From Prevotella sp. P5-108 (lineage in GTDB: Bacteria; Bacteroidota; Bacteroidia; Bacteroidales; Bacteroidaceae), in the NCBI RefSeq assembly GCF_002251385.1, contig NZ_NPJJ01000002.1:1-64000 (forward strand): a DNA stretch of 64,000 nt. The letters are read 5' to 3'. Each line of letters starts with the position of its first letter. Position 1 is the first letter of the stretch. This document shows positions 16,788 through 26,082 of the stretch, one piece after another. The translations under genes were made by a program, and so were the position numbers. The notes below the pieces were generated by a model. It was given only the letters and a program-made list of their open reading frames with translations. It made no database searches and was not told where the DNA came from.

Positions 16788-18538
16788 TGTCCTTTGTTGT
16801 ATTGTTGTACTTGGTTCATCACGCGCAGCCAGTTGCCGCCCCATATCTTGGCGATGTCTTCGCGGCTGAAGCGCTTGGCGAGCAGCTGCTCGGTGAAGAG
16901 TATCGCCTCTGAGGCATCGGCTATGCCTCTCACTCCGCCGTCGCCGTCGAAGTCGGTGCCTATGCCCACGTGGTCTATGCCCATCACGTCGATGGCGTGT
17001 TGCAGATGGGCTACGGCGTCGGTGATGGTGGCTTCGGCGTCGTTGCGCAGAAATCCGTGGTACAGCGTAATCTGTGCCACGCCACCCTTGCGGGCGAGGG
17101 CACGCAGCTGGTCGTCGGTCAGGTTGCGCGGCACGTCGCAGAGGGCCTTGCAGTTGCTGTGGCTGCACACGATGGGCGTGGCGCTGAGGTCGAGGGCGTC
17201 GTAGAAGCTGGTCTCGGCAGCGTGGGAGAGGTCGACCATAAGCCCCAGGCGGTTCATCTCGGCTATCACCTCTGCTCCCCAGGGGCTCACGCCGCCATGG
17301 GTGGCTGTGCCGCGGGCAGAGTCGCAGATGTCGTTGTCGCCGTTGTGGCAGAGGGTGACATAGACGATGCCACGGTGGGCAAAGTGGCGCAGATGGCAGA
17401 GGTCGTGCTCGATGGCGAGACCGTTTTCGATGCCCGTCATGATAGATTTCACCCCGTCTTGCTTGTTCTGCCACAGTTCTTGTGGGTTTCTGGCGCGGCG
17501 TACGGCGTCGGGATGGGCGCCGAGGATTTCGTCGATGCGGTCGAATATCATGTCGGCATACTCTTGGGGCGAACCGGCAGGCAGCGGGGCTATCTCGGCA
17601 AAACTCTGTCCAGGCTTGGGTTGGGGCAGATAAGCCACCATGGTGGTGGCGTCGAGCCGTCCGTCGGTCATCTTGTGCAGGTCTACGAGGATGCGAGGGT
17701 CGCGGGTGCCGAAGTCCACCCCTTGCGGGAAGAACATGGGCGTGTCGCAGTGGGAGTCGAGGGTGAGAGTGCGTCGGTGTACGCTCTTGGCTTCGGCGAA
17801 GAGGCTTGCCCGGCAGGTGAGCCATTGGAAAAGCGGCAGTCCGTCGGCTCCGAGCCATTCGGGATGCCACTGCACGCCGATGATGCCTTTCTGCTCGCTG
17901 CTCTCTATGGCCTCTACCACTCCGTCGGCCGCTGTCGCCGTGACGGTCATGTGGGGTCCGCCGGCTATCACCGCCTGGTGGTGGAACGAGTTGACATATA
18001 TCCGCTCTTCAGAGTAGATGGCGCTGAGCATCGAGCCCTTCCCGATGGTCACCGAGTGGGTGGGCTCCTGTCGGTCGGCGTCTTGCGAGTGCTTGAGCTG
18101 CATCTCGGCATGCTGCGCTACACTTCCACCGAGGGCGATGGCGAGTGTCTGCATGCCGCGGCAGATGCCGAGCATGGGTAGCTGGCGGTTGAACGCCAGG
18201 CGGGTGATGAGCAGTTCGGGCAGGTCGCGCTCGGCGTTGATGTTGCCCAGCTGCGGCTGCGGCTCTTTGCCCGTCCAGAGCGGGTTGTAGTCTCCGCCAC
18301 CCGTGAGCAACAGTCCGTCGATGCGGTCCAGCGTTCCCGCGAGGATATGGCGGTCGGCGATGGGCGGGATGATGACGGGAATGCCGCCGGCAGCCTCTAC
18401 CTGGCGGTAGTAGCGGTCGCGCAGCGTGGCGTCGCCCTGACTATAATTTGCAGTAATGCCTATCACCGGACGGCTTTCACCCTCGGGATAGGCAGTATAT
18501 ATCTTCTGGAGATGGGCCTCCAAATCGAAATGTTCCAT
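16784..18538 (-). CDS. fusion: class I glutamine amidotransferase-like (PuuD type) + M19 membrane dipeptidase
   Basis: The 584-residue protein has two domains. Residues about 20-245 form a class I GATase-like hydrolase of the gamma-glutamyl-GABA hydrolase type: LLLTGGGDYNP, catalytic Cys in LGICRGMQ, and His in VQWHPEW. Residues about 255-584 form an M19 renal/microsomal-type dipeptidase with metal ligands in LDSHCDTP (His-x-Asp), HNGDND, VDLSHAAET, CSHSNCK and GTDFDGDGG. No signal peptide is seen, so the protein is probably cytosolic. The combination suggests stepwise cleavage of gamma-glutamyl peptides and resulting dipeptides, e.g. glutathione-like substrates; that is inference. It precedes the coupled M28 gene and follows an Lrp regulator by 64 bp. 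Confidence 0.88.
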   Translation of the reverse strand: MEHFDLEAHLQKIYTAYPEGESRPVIGITANYSQGDATLRDRYYRQVEAAGGIPVIIPPIADRHILAGTLDRIDGLLLTGGGDYNPLWTGKEPQPQLGNINAERDLPELLITRLAFNRQLPMLGICRGMQTLAIALGGSVAQHAEMQLKHSQDADRQEPTHSVTIGKGSMLSAIYSEERIYVNSFHHQAVIAGGPHMTVTATAADGVVEAIESSEQKGIIGVQWHPEWLGADGLPLFQWLTCRASLFAEAKSVHRRTLTLDSHCDTPMFFPQGVDFGTRDPRILVDLHKMTDGRLDATTMVAYLPQPKPGQSFAEIAPLPAGSPQEYADMIFDRIDEILGAHPDAVRRARNPQELWQNKQDGVKSIMTGIENGLAIEHDLCHLRHFAHRGIVYVTLCHNGDNDICDSARGTATHGGVSPWGAEVIAEMNRLGLMVDLSHAAETSFYDALDLSATPIVCSHSNCKALCDVPRNLTDDQLRALARKGGVAQITLYHGFLRNDAEATITDAVAHLQHAIDVMGIDHVGIGTDFDGDGGVRGIADASEAILFTEQLLAKRFSREDIAKIWGGNWLRVMNQVQQYNKGQ

Positions 18539-18602
18539 TATTATCAGATAGGCATAAACAAATACTTACTGTGGCTGTGGCACCACTGTCGGGACTGTCG
18601 GG

Positions 18603-19070
18603 TCAGACCTCGTCGGGCTGGATGGTTATCTCGCGCTTGATGCTCTGCTCGAGCGAGATGAGGGTCTCTGTCGACACCACGCCGGGGATGGTCTGCAGCT
18701 TGTTGTTGAGCAGGTCCATGAGCTGCTCGTTGTCGCGGGCGTAGAGTTTCAGCAACATGGTGTATGAGCCAGTGGTGAAGTGACACTCCACAATCTCGGG
18801 TATGCACAGCAGGCGCGACACTACCTCCTTGTACATGCTTCCGCGCTCGAGGTTGATGCCCACGTAGGTGCAGGTGGTATAGCCCAGACTCTTGGGGTTG
18901 ACATAGAAACCGCTGCCGGTAATCACTCCGTTGTCTATCAGATGCTGTACGCGCTGGTGAACGGCTGCACGCGACACGCCGCACTCGGCTGCCACATCCT
19001 TGAAGGGCATACGGGCGTTGGTGGATAAGATACCCAGTATCTTTTTATCCAGTTTATCTACTTTCTCCAT
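18603..19070 (-). CDS. Lrp/AsnC family transcriptional regulator
   Basis: The 155-residue protein has an N-terminal winged helix-turn-helix (KKILGILSTNARMPFKDVA followed by CGVSRAAVHQRVQHLIDNG, residues about 8-50) and a C-terminal RAM ligand-binding domain (YTTCTYVGINLERG... VECHFTTGSYTMLLKLYA). It senses amino acids or related small molecules and forms oligomers that bend DNA. It lies directly upstream of the peptidase operon in the same direction, so control of that operon is plausible. A consensus promoter is at 19104-19135. Confidence 0.93.
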   Translation of the reverse strand: MEKVDKLDKKILGILSTNARMPFKDVAAECGVSRAAVHQRVQHLIDNGVITGSGFYVNPKSLGYTTCTYVGINLERGSMYKEVVSRLLCIPEIVECHFTTGSYTMLLKLYARDNEQLMDLLNNKLQTIPGVVSTETLISLEQSIKREITIQPDEV

Positions 19071-19103
19071 ATCTTGTAAAAGTGTTGGTTACGATTAACT
19101 CAA

Positions 19104-19135
19104 CAAAATTACGCTTTTCTATTGATACTGGCAAA
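19104..19135 (-). promoter_or_regulatory. promoter of the Lrp gene
   Basis: On the minus strand: TTTG (19132-19135), 20 nt, TAATTTTG (19104-19111). The -33 element abuts the rnhB terminator stem. Confidence 0.7.
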
Positions 19136-19174
19136 CAAAATGCACGATATTTTACCCAATATCGTGCATTTTGT
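19135..19174 (-). terminator. rnhB terminator
   Basis: ACAAAATGCACGATATT and AATATCGTGCATTTTGT form a perfect 17-bp stem with a 6-nt loop, 24 bp after the rnhB stop. Confidence 0.85.
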
Positions 19175-19197
19175 CAGTAATTGCCCTCTCCGAGGGG

Positions 19198-19818
19198 CTA
19201 ATCATCGAATGGTAGGGGCAGTTCCTGCCCGGTGAGGTTGTAACTGCGACGGTGATAGGGGGTGATGCCGTGCTGGCGTATGGCCTCGCGGTGCTCGCGG
19301 GTGGGGTAGCCCTTGTTGCGTCGCCAGCCATACTGCGGGCACTCGTCGTCGAGGGCGTCCATATAGTCGTCGCGGAAGGTCTTGGCCAGGATGCTGGCGG
19401 CGGCGATGGCCTGGTATTTGCCGTCGCCCTTGACGATGGTGGTGTAGGGCAGATCGCCGTAGGGCTTGAAGCGGTTGCCGTCGACGATGACGGCTTCGGG
19501 TCTCACGCCGAGCTGGTCCAGGGCGCGGTGCATAGCCAGGATGCTGGCGTTGAGGATGTTGATTTGGTCTATTTCCTCTGGGGTGACCACGCCCACAGCC
19601 CAGGCCACGGCGTCGTCCATAATCTGCTGGCGCAGTGCATACCTACGGCTGTGGCTCATCTGCTTCGAGTCGTTGAGGTCGGGATTGTCATAGTCGGCAG
19701 GCAGTATCACCGCAGCGGCATAGACACTGCCGGCAAGGCAGCCACGGCCAGCCTCGTCGCAGCCGGCCTCGATGCAGTCTTTATAATAATGTGGGAGGAG
19801 TGGATGGCGTTTGGTCAT
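19198..19818 (-). CDS. rnhB: ribonuclease HII
   Basis: The 206-residue enzyme cleaves RNA of RNA-DNA hybrids and starts ribonucleotide excision. Active-site features: AGCDEAGRGCLAG (Asp-Glu), VDGNRF (Asp), and the late ILAKTFRDDYM with the last acidic residues. KGYPTREHREAIRQHG is a typical C-terminal block. ATG at 19818 is preferred: the upstream TTG at 19848 would overlap the TAATTTTG promoter box. It is followed by a perfect hairpin, so it is probably monocistronic. Confidence 0.95.
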   Translation of the reverse strand: MTKRHPLLPHYYKDCIEAGCDEAGRGCLAGSVYAAAVILPADYDNPDLNDSKQMSHSRRYALRQQIMDDAVAWAVGVVTPEEIDQINILNASILAMHRALDQLGVRPEAVIVDGNRFKPYGDLPYTTIVKGDGKYQAIAAASILAKTFRDDYMDALDDECPQYGWRRNKGYPTREHREAIRQHGITPYHRRSYNLTGQELPLPFDD

Positions 19819-19845
19819 AGGATAATCTGTTCTTGCTACAGGCTG

Positions 19846-19853
19846 CAAAATTA
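19846..19853 (-). promoter_or_regulatory. -7 element of rnhB promoter
   Basis: TAATTTTG on the minus strand, 28 nt before the rnhB ATG. Confidence 0.5.
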
Positions 19854-19872
19854 CAAAAAAAAAGTGATTATC

Positions 19873-19904
19873 GTTTTGATACTCATTATTTTTTAGTAGC
19901 TTTG
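19873..19904 (+). promoter_or_regulatory. promoter of the macro-like/PARG gene
   Basis: TTTG (19875-19878), 18 nt, TAGCTTTG (19897-19904). The leader would be about 25 nt and includes a strong Shine-Dalgarno AGGAGG at 19921-19926. Confidence 0.65.
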
Positions 19905-19934
19905 TGGTGATTAAAGATTAAGGAGGACTTGATT

Positions 19935-21299
19935 ATGTACAATCGCAGATTTACCCCACATTTCATTACCCGACTCGAGGATAATGAGATTTTTGTTTTT
20001 GGCAGCAATCTTTCTGGTTTTCATGGTGGAGGCGCAGCCCGCACTGCCCTCGACGCCTTCGGAGCCGTATGGGGCCAGGGCGTAGGCCTGCAGGGACAGA
20101 GCTATGCCATACCCACCATGCAGGGAGGTGCCGAGACCATCAAGCCTTATGTAGACCAGTTTATTGCCTTTGCCGCCGAGCACAGCGAGCTTACCTTCCT
20201 GGTCACCCGCATAGCCTGTGGCATAGCCGGGCTCCCTGTCAGCGAGATAGCGCCCCTCTTTGCCGCAGCCATAGACATGGAGAACGTGATACTGCCCAAG
20301 GACTTTGTAGATGTCATCCACGCCACCTGCACCCCCGACCACGGATGGCAGGCCGAGACCGACTTCCTCCAGTCTTACCGCCATCTCAAGGGGTGTATGA
20401 AGAACGGCGACCGTGAGGCATACTACCAGATTAAGGGTCTGCGCACCAAGGTCTATCGCAACACCATCGACCTGGTGACCCAGGGCCACTACACCACCGA
20501 GGACGGCAAGCGCGTGGAGCTTGGCGACGGAGCGGAGATGATGAACGCCACGGTCTACTATGACCACGAGATAGAGACCGATGCGCCCACTGCCGACGAG
20601 ACCTGCATCGAGGTGGTCAACGACGACTGCCTCGCCGTAGCCATGCGCCTCAAGGCCGACGGCTATACCCCCGCCGTGCTCAATATGGCCAACCGCCACC
20701 ATCCCGGCGGTGGGGTAGACAATGGTGCCGCTGCCCAGGAAGAGACGCTCTTCCGCCGTACCGACCTCTATCGTTCGCTCTACCGTTTCTCGCCGCTTGC
20801 CAAGGTCTATGGTCTGCCGCCTTCGTCCCATCACTATCCCCTCGACAGTCACTTTGGCGGCATCTATACTCCCGGTGCTACCATCTTCCGCGAGAGCGAA
20901 GACCAGGGCTACCGCCTCATGGCAGAGCCTGTGAGCATGGACTTCATCTCTGTGGCAGGCAAGAACCGCCCCGACCTCACCCCCGACGGACTGATAGCGC
21001 CCCACCATGTGTCTGCCATCTGCGACAAGATACGTACCATCCTGCGCATAGGACTTGCGCATCATCACGATGCCCTTGTGCTGGGCGCTTTGGGCTGCGG
21101 AGCCTTCTGCAATCCGCCTGCCCATGTGGCGCGACTCTTCCACGAGGTGCTCTCAGAACCTGAGTTCTACCAGAAGTTCCGCTACATCACCTTTGCCATC
21201 ATCGACGACCACAACGCCCACCGTCCCCACAATCCCGAGGGCAACTACCGTCCCTTCTTCGCTGAGTTCAAGGACGGAGCAAGTGCCTTGCCTCTTTGA
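19935..21299 (+). CDS. two-domain ADP-ribose protein: macro-like N-domain fused to bacterial-type PARG (TIGR02452/DUF2263-like)
   Basis: The 454-residue protein joins two domains. Residues about 10-150 match a stand-alone family known from phages and bacteria (EIFVFGSNLSGFHGGGAA, GLQGQSYAIPT, VTRIACGIAG), which looks macrodomain-related. Residues about 190-454 are a bacterial-type poly(ADP-ribose) glycohydrolase: NMANRHHPGGGVDNGA, the AQEETLFRRTDLY block with the catalytic Glu pair, GGIYTPGATIFR and LGALGCGAFCNPP. PARG-type enzymes cut ADP-ribose chains or remove ADP-ribose. No signal peptide, so cytosolic. The ATG at 19935 has an AGGAGG 8 nt upstream, unusual in this phylum; this decides against the TTG at 19929. 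No ADP-ribosyltransferase is adjacent. Confidence 0.85.
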   Translation: MYNRRFTPHFITRLEDNEIFVFGSNLSGFHGGGAARTALDAFGAVWGQGVGLQGQSYAIPTMQGGAETIKPYVDQFIAFAAEHSELTFLVTRIACGIAGLPVSEIAPLFAAAIDMENVILPKDFVDVIHATCTPDHGWQAETDFLQSYRHLKGCMKNGDREAYYQIKGLRTKVYRNTIDLVTQGHYTTEDGKRVELGDGAEMMNATVYYDHEIETDAPTADETCIEVVNDDCLAVAMRLKADGYTPAVLNMANRHHPGGGVDNGAAAQEETLFRRTDLYRSLYRFSPLAKVYGLPPSSHHYPLDSHFGGIYTPGATIFRESEDQGYRLMAEPVSMDFISVAGKNRPDLTPDGLIAPHHVSAICDKIRTILRIGLAHHHDALVLGALGCGAFCNPPAHVARLFHEVLSEPEFYQKFRYITFAIIDDHNAHRPHNPEGNYRPFFAEFKDGASALPL

Positions 21300-21368
21300 C
21301 AGTCCAGCTGCGGCTGCCGGCGAGCCCTCGCGGCATAAGTCTCGGCTGTCGGCACCGATACGCATAGC

Positions 21369-21412
21369 CAACGGCAACACCAGAGCCTCCAGAGCTACTG
21401 GTGTTGCCGTTG
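21369..21412 (+). terminator. terminator of the PARG gene
   Basis: CAACGGCAACACCAG and CTGGTGTTGCCGTTG form a perfect 15-bp stem. Confidence 0.75.
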
Positions 21413-21436
21413 ATGCTTTATCCCTGTTGACCCAGC

Positions 21437-21474
21437 AAAAAAATACGGCATCTGCCATGGAGACAGATGCCGTA
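21437..21474 (-). terminator. fucO terminator
   Basis: TACGGCATCTG and CAGATGCCGTA form an 11-bp stem, followed on the minus strand by seven T (plus positions 21437-21443). Confidence 0.85.
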
Positions 21475-21501
21475 AACCTTGAAGATTATAAGTGTCTTGT
21501 A

Positions 21502-22656
21502 TTACAAGATGCTCTTGTAGAGGGCCACAATGTCGTCGCGTGTCACCTCGCGGGGGTTGCCCGGAGTACATACGTCGGCGATAGCCTGGTCGGCGAGTGC
21601 GTCGATGTCGGCCTCGGTGATACCCAGATCAGACAGATGGGCGGGGATGCCCACGCGGCGGCTCAGGTTCTCAATCTCGGTGCATGCAGCGTCGGCAGCC
21701 TCTTCCTTGGTCATACCCGGAGTGTATACATCGAGCGCCTTGGCGATGTCTACATACTTGTCGAGAGCGGCAGGAGCGTTGAAACGCATTACTGTAGGCA
21801 ACAGGATGGCACAAGCCACACCGTGGGGCACATCGTGCAGAGCCGACATGGGGTGAGCCATGCCGTGGTCTACACCCAGACCTACGTTAGAGAAAGCCAT
21901 ACCAGCCACATACTGGGCTACGGCCATACCGTTGCGGCCCTCGGGGTTGGTGGGGTCTTCTACGGCTACGGGCAGGTAGCGGTGAATCATATTGATGGCT
22001 TTGATTTCAAACATATCGCTCAGTTCCCAGGCACCCTTGGTGATTAGACCTTCGATGGCGTGGGTCATAGCGTCCATACCGGTAGCGGCGGTGAGGCTCT
22101 TGGGGAGCGAGTACATCAGCTCGGCATCAACGATAGCTACACAGGGAATGTCGTTGGGGTCTACGCAGACCATCTTCTTCTGCTTGGTTTCGTCGATGAT
22201 TACGTAGTTGATGGTAGTCTCGGCAGCAGTACCGGCTGTGGTGGGCAGGGCGATGATTGGCACGGTCTTCTTCTTGGTGTCGGCCACGCCTTCGAGCGAT
22301 ACCACGTCGGCAAATTCGGGGTTGTTGCTTACAATACCGATACCCTTAGCGGTGTCCATGGCACTACCGCCACCGATAGCCACGATGAAATCGGCCTGGG
22401 CAGCCTTGAGGGCTTCTACACCCATCTTCACGTTGGTCACAGTGGGGTTGGGTTTTACGTCGTCATACACAGCGTAAGGAATGTTAGCCTCGTCGAGCAC
22501 GTCGAGCACCATCTTGGCAACGCCAAACTTCATCAGACCCTTGTCTGTTACTACCAATGCTTTGGTGAAACCCAGTCGGGCAACTACTCCAGGCAGCTCC
22601 TTGCGAGCACCGGGACCGAAGTAAGACACTTCGTTAAGGATAAATCTATTTACCAT
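21502..22656 (-). CDS. fucO: lactaldehyde reductase / 1,2-propanediol oxidoreductase (iron-containing alcohol dehydrogenase)
   Basis: The 384-residue product matches FucO along its whole length: opening VNRFILNEVSYFGPGA, NAD-binding IAIGGGSAMDTAKGIGI, IPTTAGTAAETTINYVI, and iron-binding histidines in GVDHGMAHPMS and HDVPHG. It reduces L-lactaldehyde from fucose or rhamnose breakdown to 1,2-propanediol, using NADH. No fucose or rhamnose genes are nearby, so it may serve a pathway encoded elsewhere. ATG at 22656 matches the family start. Upstream lie repeated promoter-like modules (22784-22990) directed toward it. Confidence 0.93.
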   Translation of the reverse strand: MVNRFILNEVSYFGPGARKELPGVVARLGFTKALVVTDKGLMKFGVAKMVLDVLDEANIPYAVYDDVKPNPTVTNVKMGVEALKAAQADFIVAIGGGSAMDTAKGIGIVSNNPEFADVVSLEGVADTKKKTVPIIALPTTAGTAAETTINYVIIDETKQKKMVCVDPNDIPCVAIVDAELMYSLPKSLTAATGMDAMTHAIEGLITKGAWELSDMFEIKAINMIHRYLPVAVEDPTNPEGRNGMAVAQYVAGMAFSNVGLGVDHGMAHPMSALHDVPHGVACAILLPTVMRFNAPAALDKYVDIAKALDVYTPGMTKEEAADAACTEIENLSRRVGIPAHLSDLGITEADIDALADQAIADVCTPGNPREVTRDDIVALYKSIL

Positions 22657-22783
22657 AAGTGTTTTTGTTGATAAATTGGTTAATGTTATATATATAATAA
22701 TGTGTACTGGTACAGGTATCGGTAGAGACACGAGGCGGAGGGCAAAGCAACAAACTTGTTTTTTGATTTATGCTTCCTGCCCG

Positions 22784-22990
22784 TAGCCTATCTTTTGCAA
22801 AGATAGTGCAAACCCGAGTGCCATAAGCTCGCTTAATGGCCGAGGTGCCGCCTATCTTATGCAAAGATAGTGCAAGTCGAAGACAATGCCAAGAAAAACA
22901 CGAAGTTTTTTTCAATTGGCATTGTTGAGGCGCCGCCTATCTTATGGAAAGATAGTGCAAGTCGAAGACAATGCCAAGAAAAACACGAAG
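22784..22990. repeat. direct repeats carrying TATCTTTG promoter boxes upstream of fucO
   Basis: Two 58-bp copies (22848-22905 and 22933-22990, one mismatch in the core) and a partial third copy starting near 22784 share CCTATCTTNTGCAAAGATAG. Each core is a hairpin CTATCTT/AAGATAG. On the minus strand it reads TATCTTTG, the -7 box; in copy 22848-22905 a TTGG lies 19 nt upstream of it. The copy at 22933 has TATCTTTC, a weakened box. The 22657-23157 gap is otherwise without genes. Confidence 0.7.
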
Positions 22991-23157
22991 TGATAAATAA
23001 GAGGTCAAAAGAAACATAGATTATGGCTATACGCACGTTAAATAACTCAAAAACACATGATATACACCCTGTTTCTGTTAAATGTTACAAACAGGAAGTG
23101 GAGGGTATTGATTTTTTAGATACATTTACAGCACCTAATATAAGGAAGGATACTACT

Positions 23158-25716
23158 ATGGTAAGTCTAACACTCAGAAACACAGTCTATGCACTACGCT
23201 GTATGGCGCTCACCCTAATGGTGACCATGCTGGCTACGATGCAGACAATGGCGCAGGACACCAAGTCGCCCACGTGCCAGGTGACCGGAACCATACGCGA
23301 CAAGGCTACCCACGAGCCCGAGCTGGCAGCCACCATCATCGTGGCAAAGCAGTCGCAGCCTAAAGTGGCGTTCAAGAAAGGCGTGACCGACACGGGCGGA
23401 GTCTTCTCGCTGACGCTCCCTGCCACCGACGCCCGATACATCCTCACCGCCTCGGTACTGGGCAAGAAGGCGGCATAGGTGAAACTGACCATGACGCCTG
23501 CCGACACGCTTATCGACCTGGGCGATATTCTGCTCGCAGACGACGCCCGGCTGCTCGACGAGGTACAGGTGCTCGCCCAGAAACCCCTCGTGACCATGGA
23601 TGTGGACAAGCTGACATACGATGTGGCTTCCGACCCTGACGCCAAATACATGATGACCTCGGAGATACTCAACAAGGTGCCTCTGCTCGATGTCGACGGC
23701 ATGGGAAACATCAAGATGAATGGCACCACCAACTTCCTCATCCTGCAAAACGGGCGCCGCACCGCCGTGACGCGCCATCCCAAGGAAATCCTGCGCTCGC
23801 TGCCCACCGAACTTATCAAGAGCATAGAGGTCATCACCTCGCCGGGAGCCAAATACGATGCCGAGGGCATAGGCGGCATCATCAACATCGTCATGCAGCG
23901 CCGCTACGAAGGCCACCTTACCAACCTCAACGGGGCAGTCAACAACATGGGCTTCGTCACCGGACTCTCGACCACTACCAAGATAGGCCGTTTCTCGATA
24001 GACGGATATATGAACTATAACCGCATACTCACACCCACCGGAAGCAACACCAGCCATACCTACAACTACGCCTCGGACTCCCGCGCTTACCAGCAGACCG
24101 CCAGCAGGCACAAGAGCAGAGGCAGCACGGAGTTTGCCAACATCAATGCCAGTTACGAGATAGATACTCTCCAACTGCTCACCCTCTCGCTGTCGGGGAT
24201 GGGAAGCCAGCAGCGGCTGCCCGTATGGGGCAGCACCGAGATGTGGAACCGCGACCGCTCGCAGCTCGCCTACTCATATCTGCGCAGCAGCTTGGCGAAG
24301 GAGTCGTTTCTCAATGGAACGGCGGGCATAGACTATCAGCGTACAGGGCGATACAACAAGCAGCGACTTACCACGCTGTCATACCAGATAAGCACCAATC
24401 CACAGTGGATTAAGAACAACACCCAGTACGATGAGATAGTCTACAATACGCCTTCTGACATAATAGAGGAACTACAGCTCTATGCCAACCGCACCGACGC
24501 CGACAACAAGAGCGTAGAGCACACCCTCCAGGCCGACTATACCACGCCCATAGACAAACACAACACCATAGAGACCGGACTCAAATACATCGTGCGCAAC
24601 AACGAGAGCACCAATGACATCTACGATGCCCGCATTGTCGTCGGCGACTTTGTCTACAACGACCAGCGCAGCAACCACTACAAGAACCGCAACGACATTC
24701 TGGCTGCCTATCTCAGTTATACTTACCACAGCGCGGCTGTCTCCCTCATGCCCGGTCTGCGCTACGAATACACCTACCAGGACATACGCTACCTCTCGGG
24801 AGCTATGGGTGCCGACGCCGATTATAGCGGACACTATGCCTATCTGGTGCCCTCGATGAAGGTCAACTTCAAGGTAGGACCCCACCAGTCGCTGCGCCTC
24901 GAATATGGCATGCGCCTGTCGCGCCCCAGCATCTATTATCTGAACCCCTACTTCAATGACCTCAACCCGCAGCGCATCACCCAGGGCAACGGAAAGCTCG
25001 ATGCCGAGCGCAGCCACAACTTCGGCATCACCTATGGCAACTTCACCCGCCGGCTGAACCTCAACATGTCGCTCGGATACCGTCGTCTCGACAACGGCAT
25101 CGAGCAGGTGAGCCGTATCATAGGCGACGGGGGCGAATACTTTGACGAAGGCAAGCACTATGCAGCCCCGGGCGCGCTCTACAGCACCTATATGAATATA
25201 GGCCGCACCCAGCGCACGGCTCTCGATGTGTATCTTAGATGGAATATGAACAGCCGCATCAGCTGGACCATCAATTCCAACCTGTCTTATCTGGACCTCT
25301 CTGATCCCGCGCGCCAACTGCGCAACCACGGATGGCAGACCTCGCTCAGCGGCAGCACCTTGGTGAGACTGCCTGGTGACCTGAGACTCATGGGCAGAGT
25401 GGCATACAGCAGCCGCAGTGTGATGTTGCAGGGCAACAACAATTCAATGTTGACCTATAACATCGGACTTACCCGCTCTTTCCTCAAAGACAAGAGGCTC
25501 ACCTTGTCGCTCATGGCAACCGAGTTTGCCCGCAGTTGGATGACACGTAGCACCACCACCTACGGCACCAACTTCTATATGCAAAGGGATAACCAGGTGA
25601 AGCGCCAGTATTTCGGTCTGACAGTTATGTACCGCTTCGGCACGCTCCGCCAGTCGGCTACCAAGCGCGCAAGCCACGGTATACACAACGATGACCTCAA
25701 GGCGGGAGACCGCTGA
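23158..25716 (+). pseudogene. TonB-receptor-like outer-membrane beta-barrel protein with in-frame TAG
   Basis: A frame of 852 sense codons is interrupted only at codon 107 by TAG (23476-23478), between SVLGKKAA and VKLTMTPADTLIDLG. Order: signal peptide (ALTLMVTMLATMQTMAQ), carboxypeptidase-regulatory-like domain (TCQVTGTIRDKATHEPELAA) spanning the stop, plug domain (LLDEVQVLAQKPLVTMDVDKL ... SPGAKYDAEGIGGIINIVM), then an OM_beta-barrel region to the C-terminus. The stop fits a single CAG-to-TAG change. Everything after it is undamaged, so the mutation is recent, or the stop is read through, or it is a sequencing error. ATG 23158 after AAGGAAG is the best start. Substrate unknown; no SusD partner. 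Confidence 0.8.
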
Positions 25717-25772
25717 AGGGATATTGGAATCTTTGTGTTAATTATTATCTGGGTCACATACCGCATAAAAGT

Positions 25773-25824
25773 AAATCCTAATCGGGTTGGATTCCTCTCT
25801 TGGTATCCAACCCGATTAGGATTT
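25773..25824 (+). terminator. terminator of the outer-membrane gene
   Basis: AAATCCTAATCGGGTTGGA and TCCAACCCGATTAGGATTT form a perfect 19-bp stem. Confidence 0.9.
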
Positions 25825-26082
25825 GCTCAATATGGATTCAGCTGATAGTAAATGATGATTATCAGGTCGTAATTAGAGCGTATGTATATGTTCTGGAGAT
25901 TGCTGCTATTTATGACATTCCTTTTCTGATGGCAAAATCACGTTTCCTGTTTTACCATCCAGTTGAAGGAGTGTGCTTCGTCAAGTTGAAGTATAGACTA
26001 ATAGCTATGATTACTCTCCCAGTAAAATTCTTTTTGTGTGTTTTGTCTTTTATAGACGATAATTTTATGTCGATAATGTCGT
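25825..26082. other. AT-rich non-coding stretch
   Basis: AT-rich, joined to the RhuM relic. No intact gene in either direction; it may hold unrecognisable remains of the relic's 3' part. Confidence 0.4.

Noticed and set aside
16788..17870. N-terminal extension of the M28 peptidase frame by 360 residues
   Set aside because: It runs antiphase through the dipeptidase domain and is Arg/Pro-rich without domain signal. The coupled ATG at 16787 starts the membrane segment.
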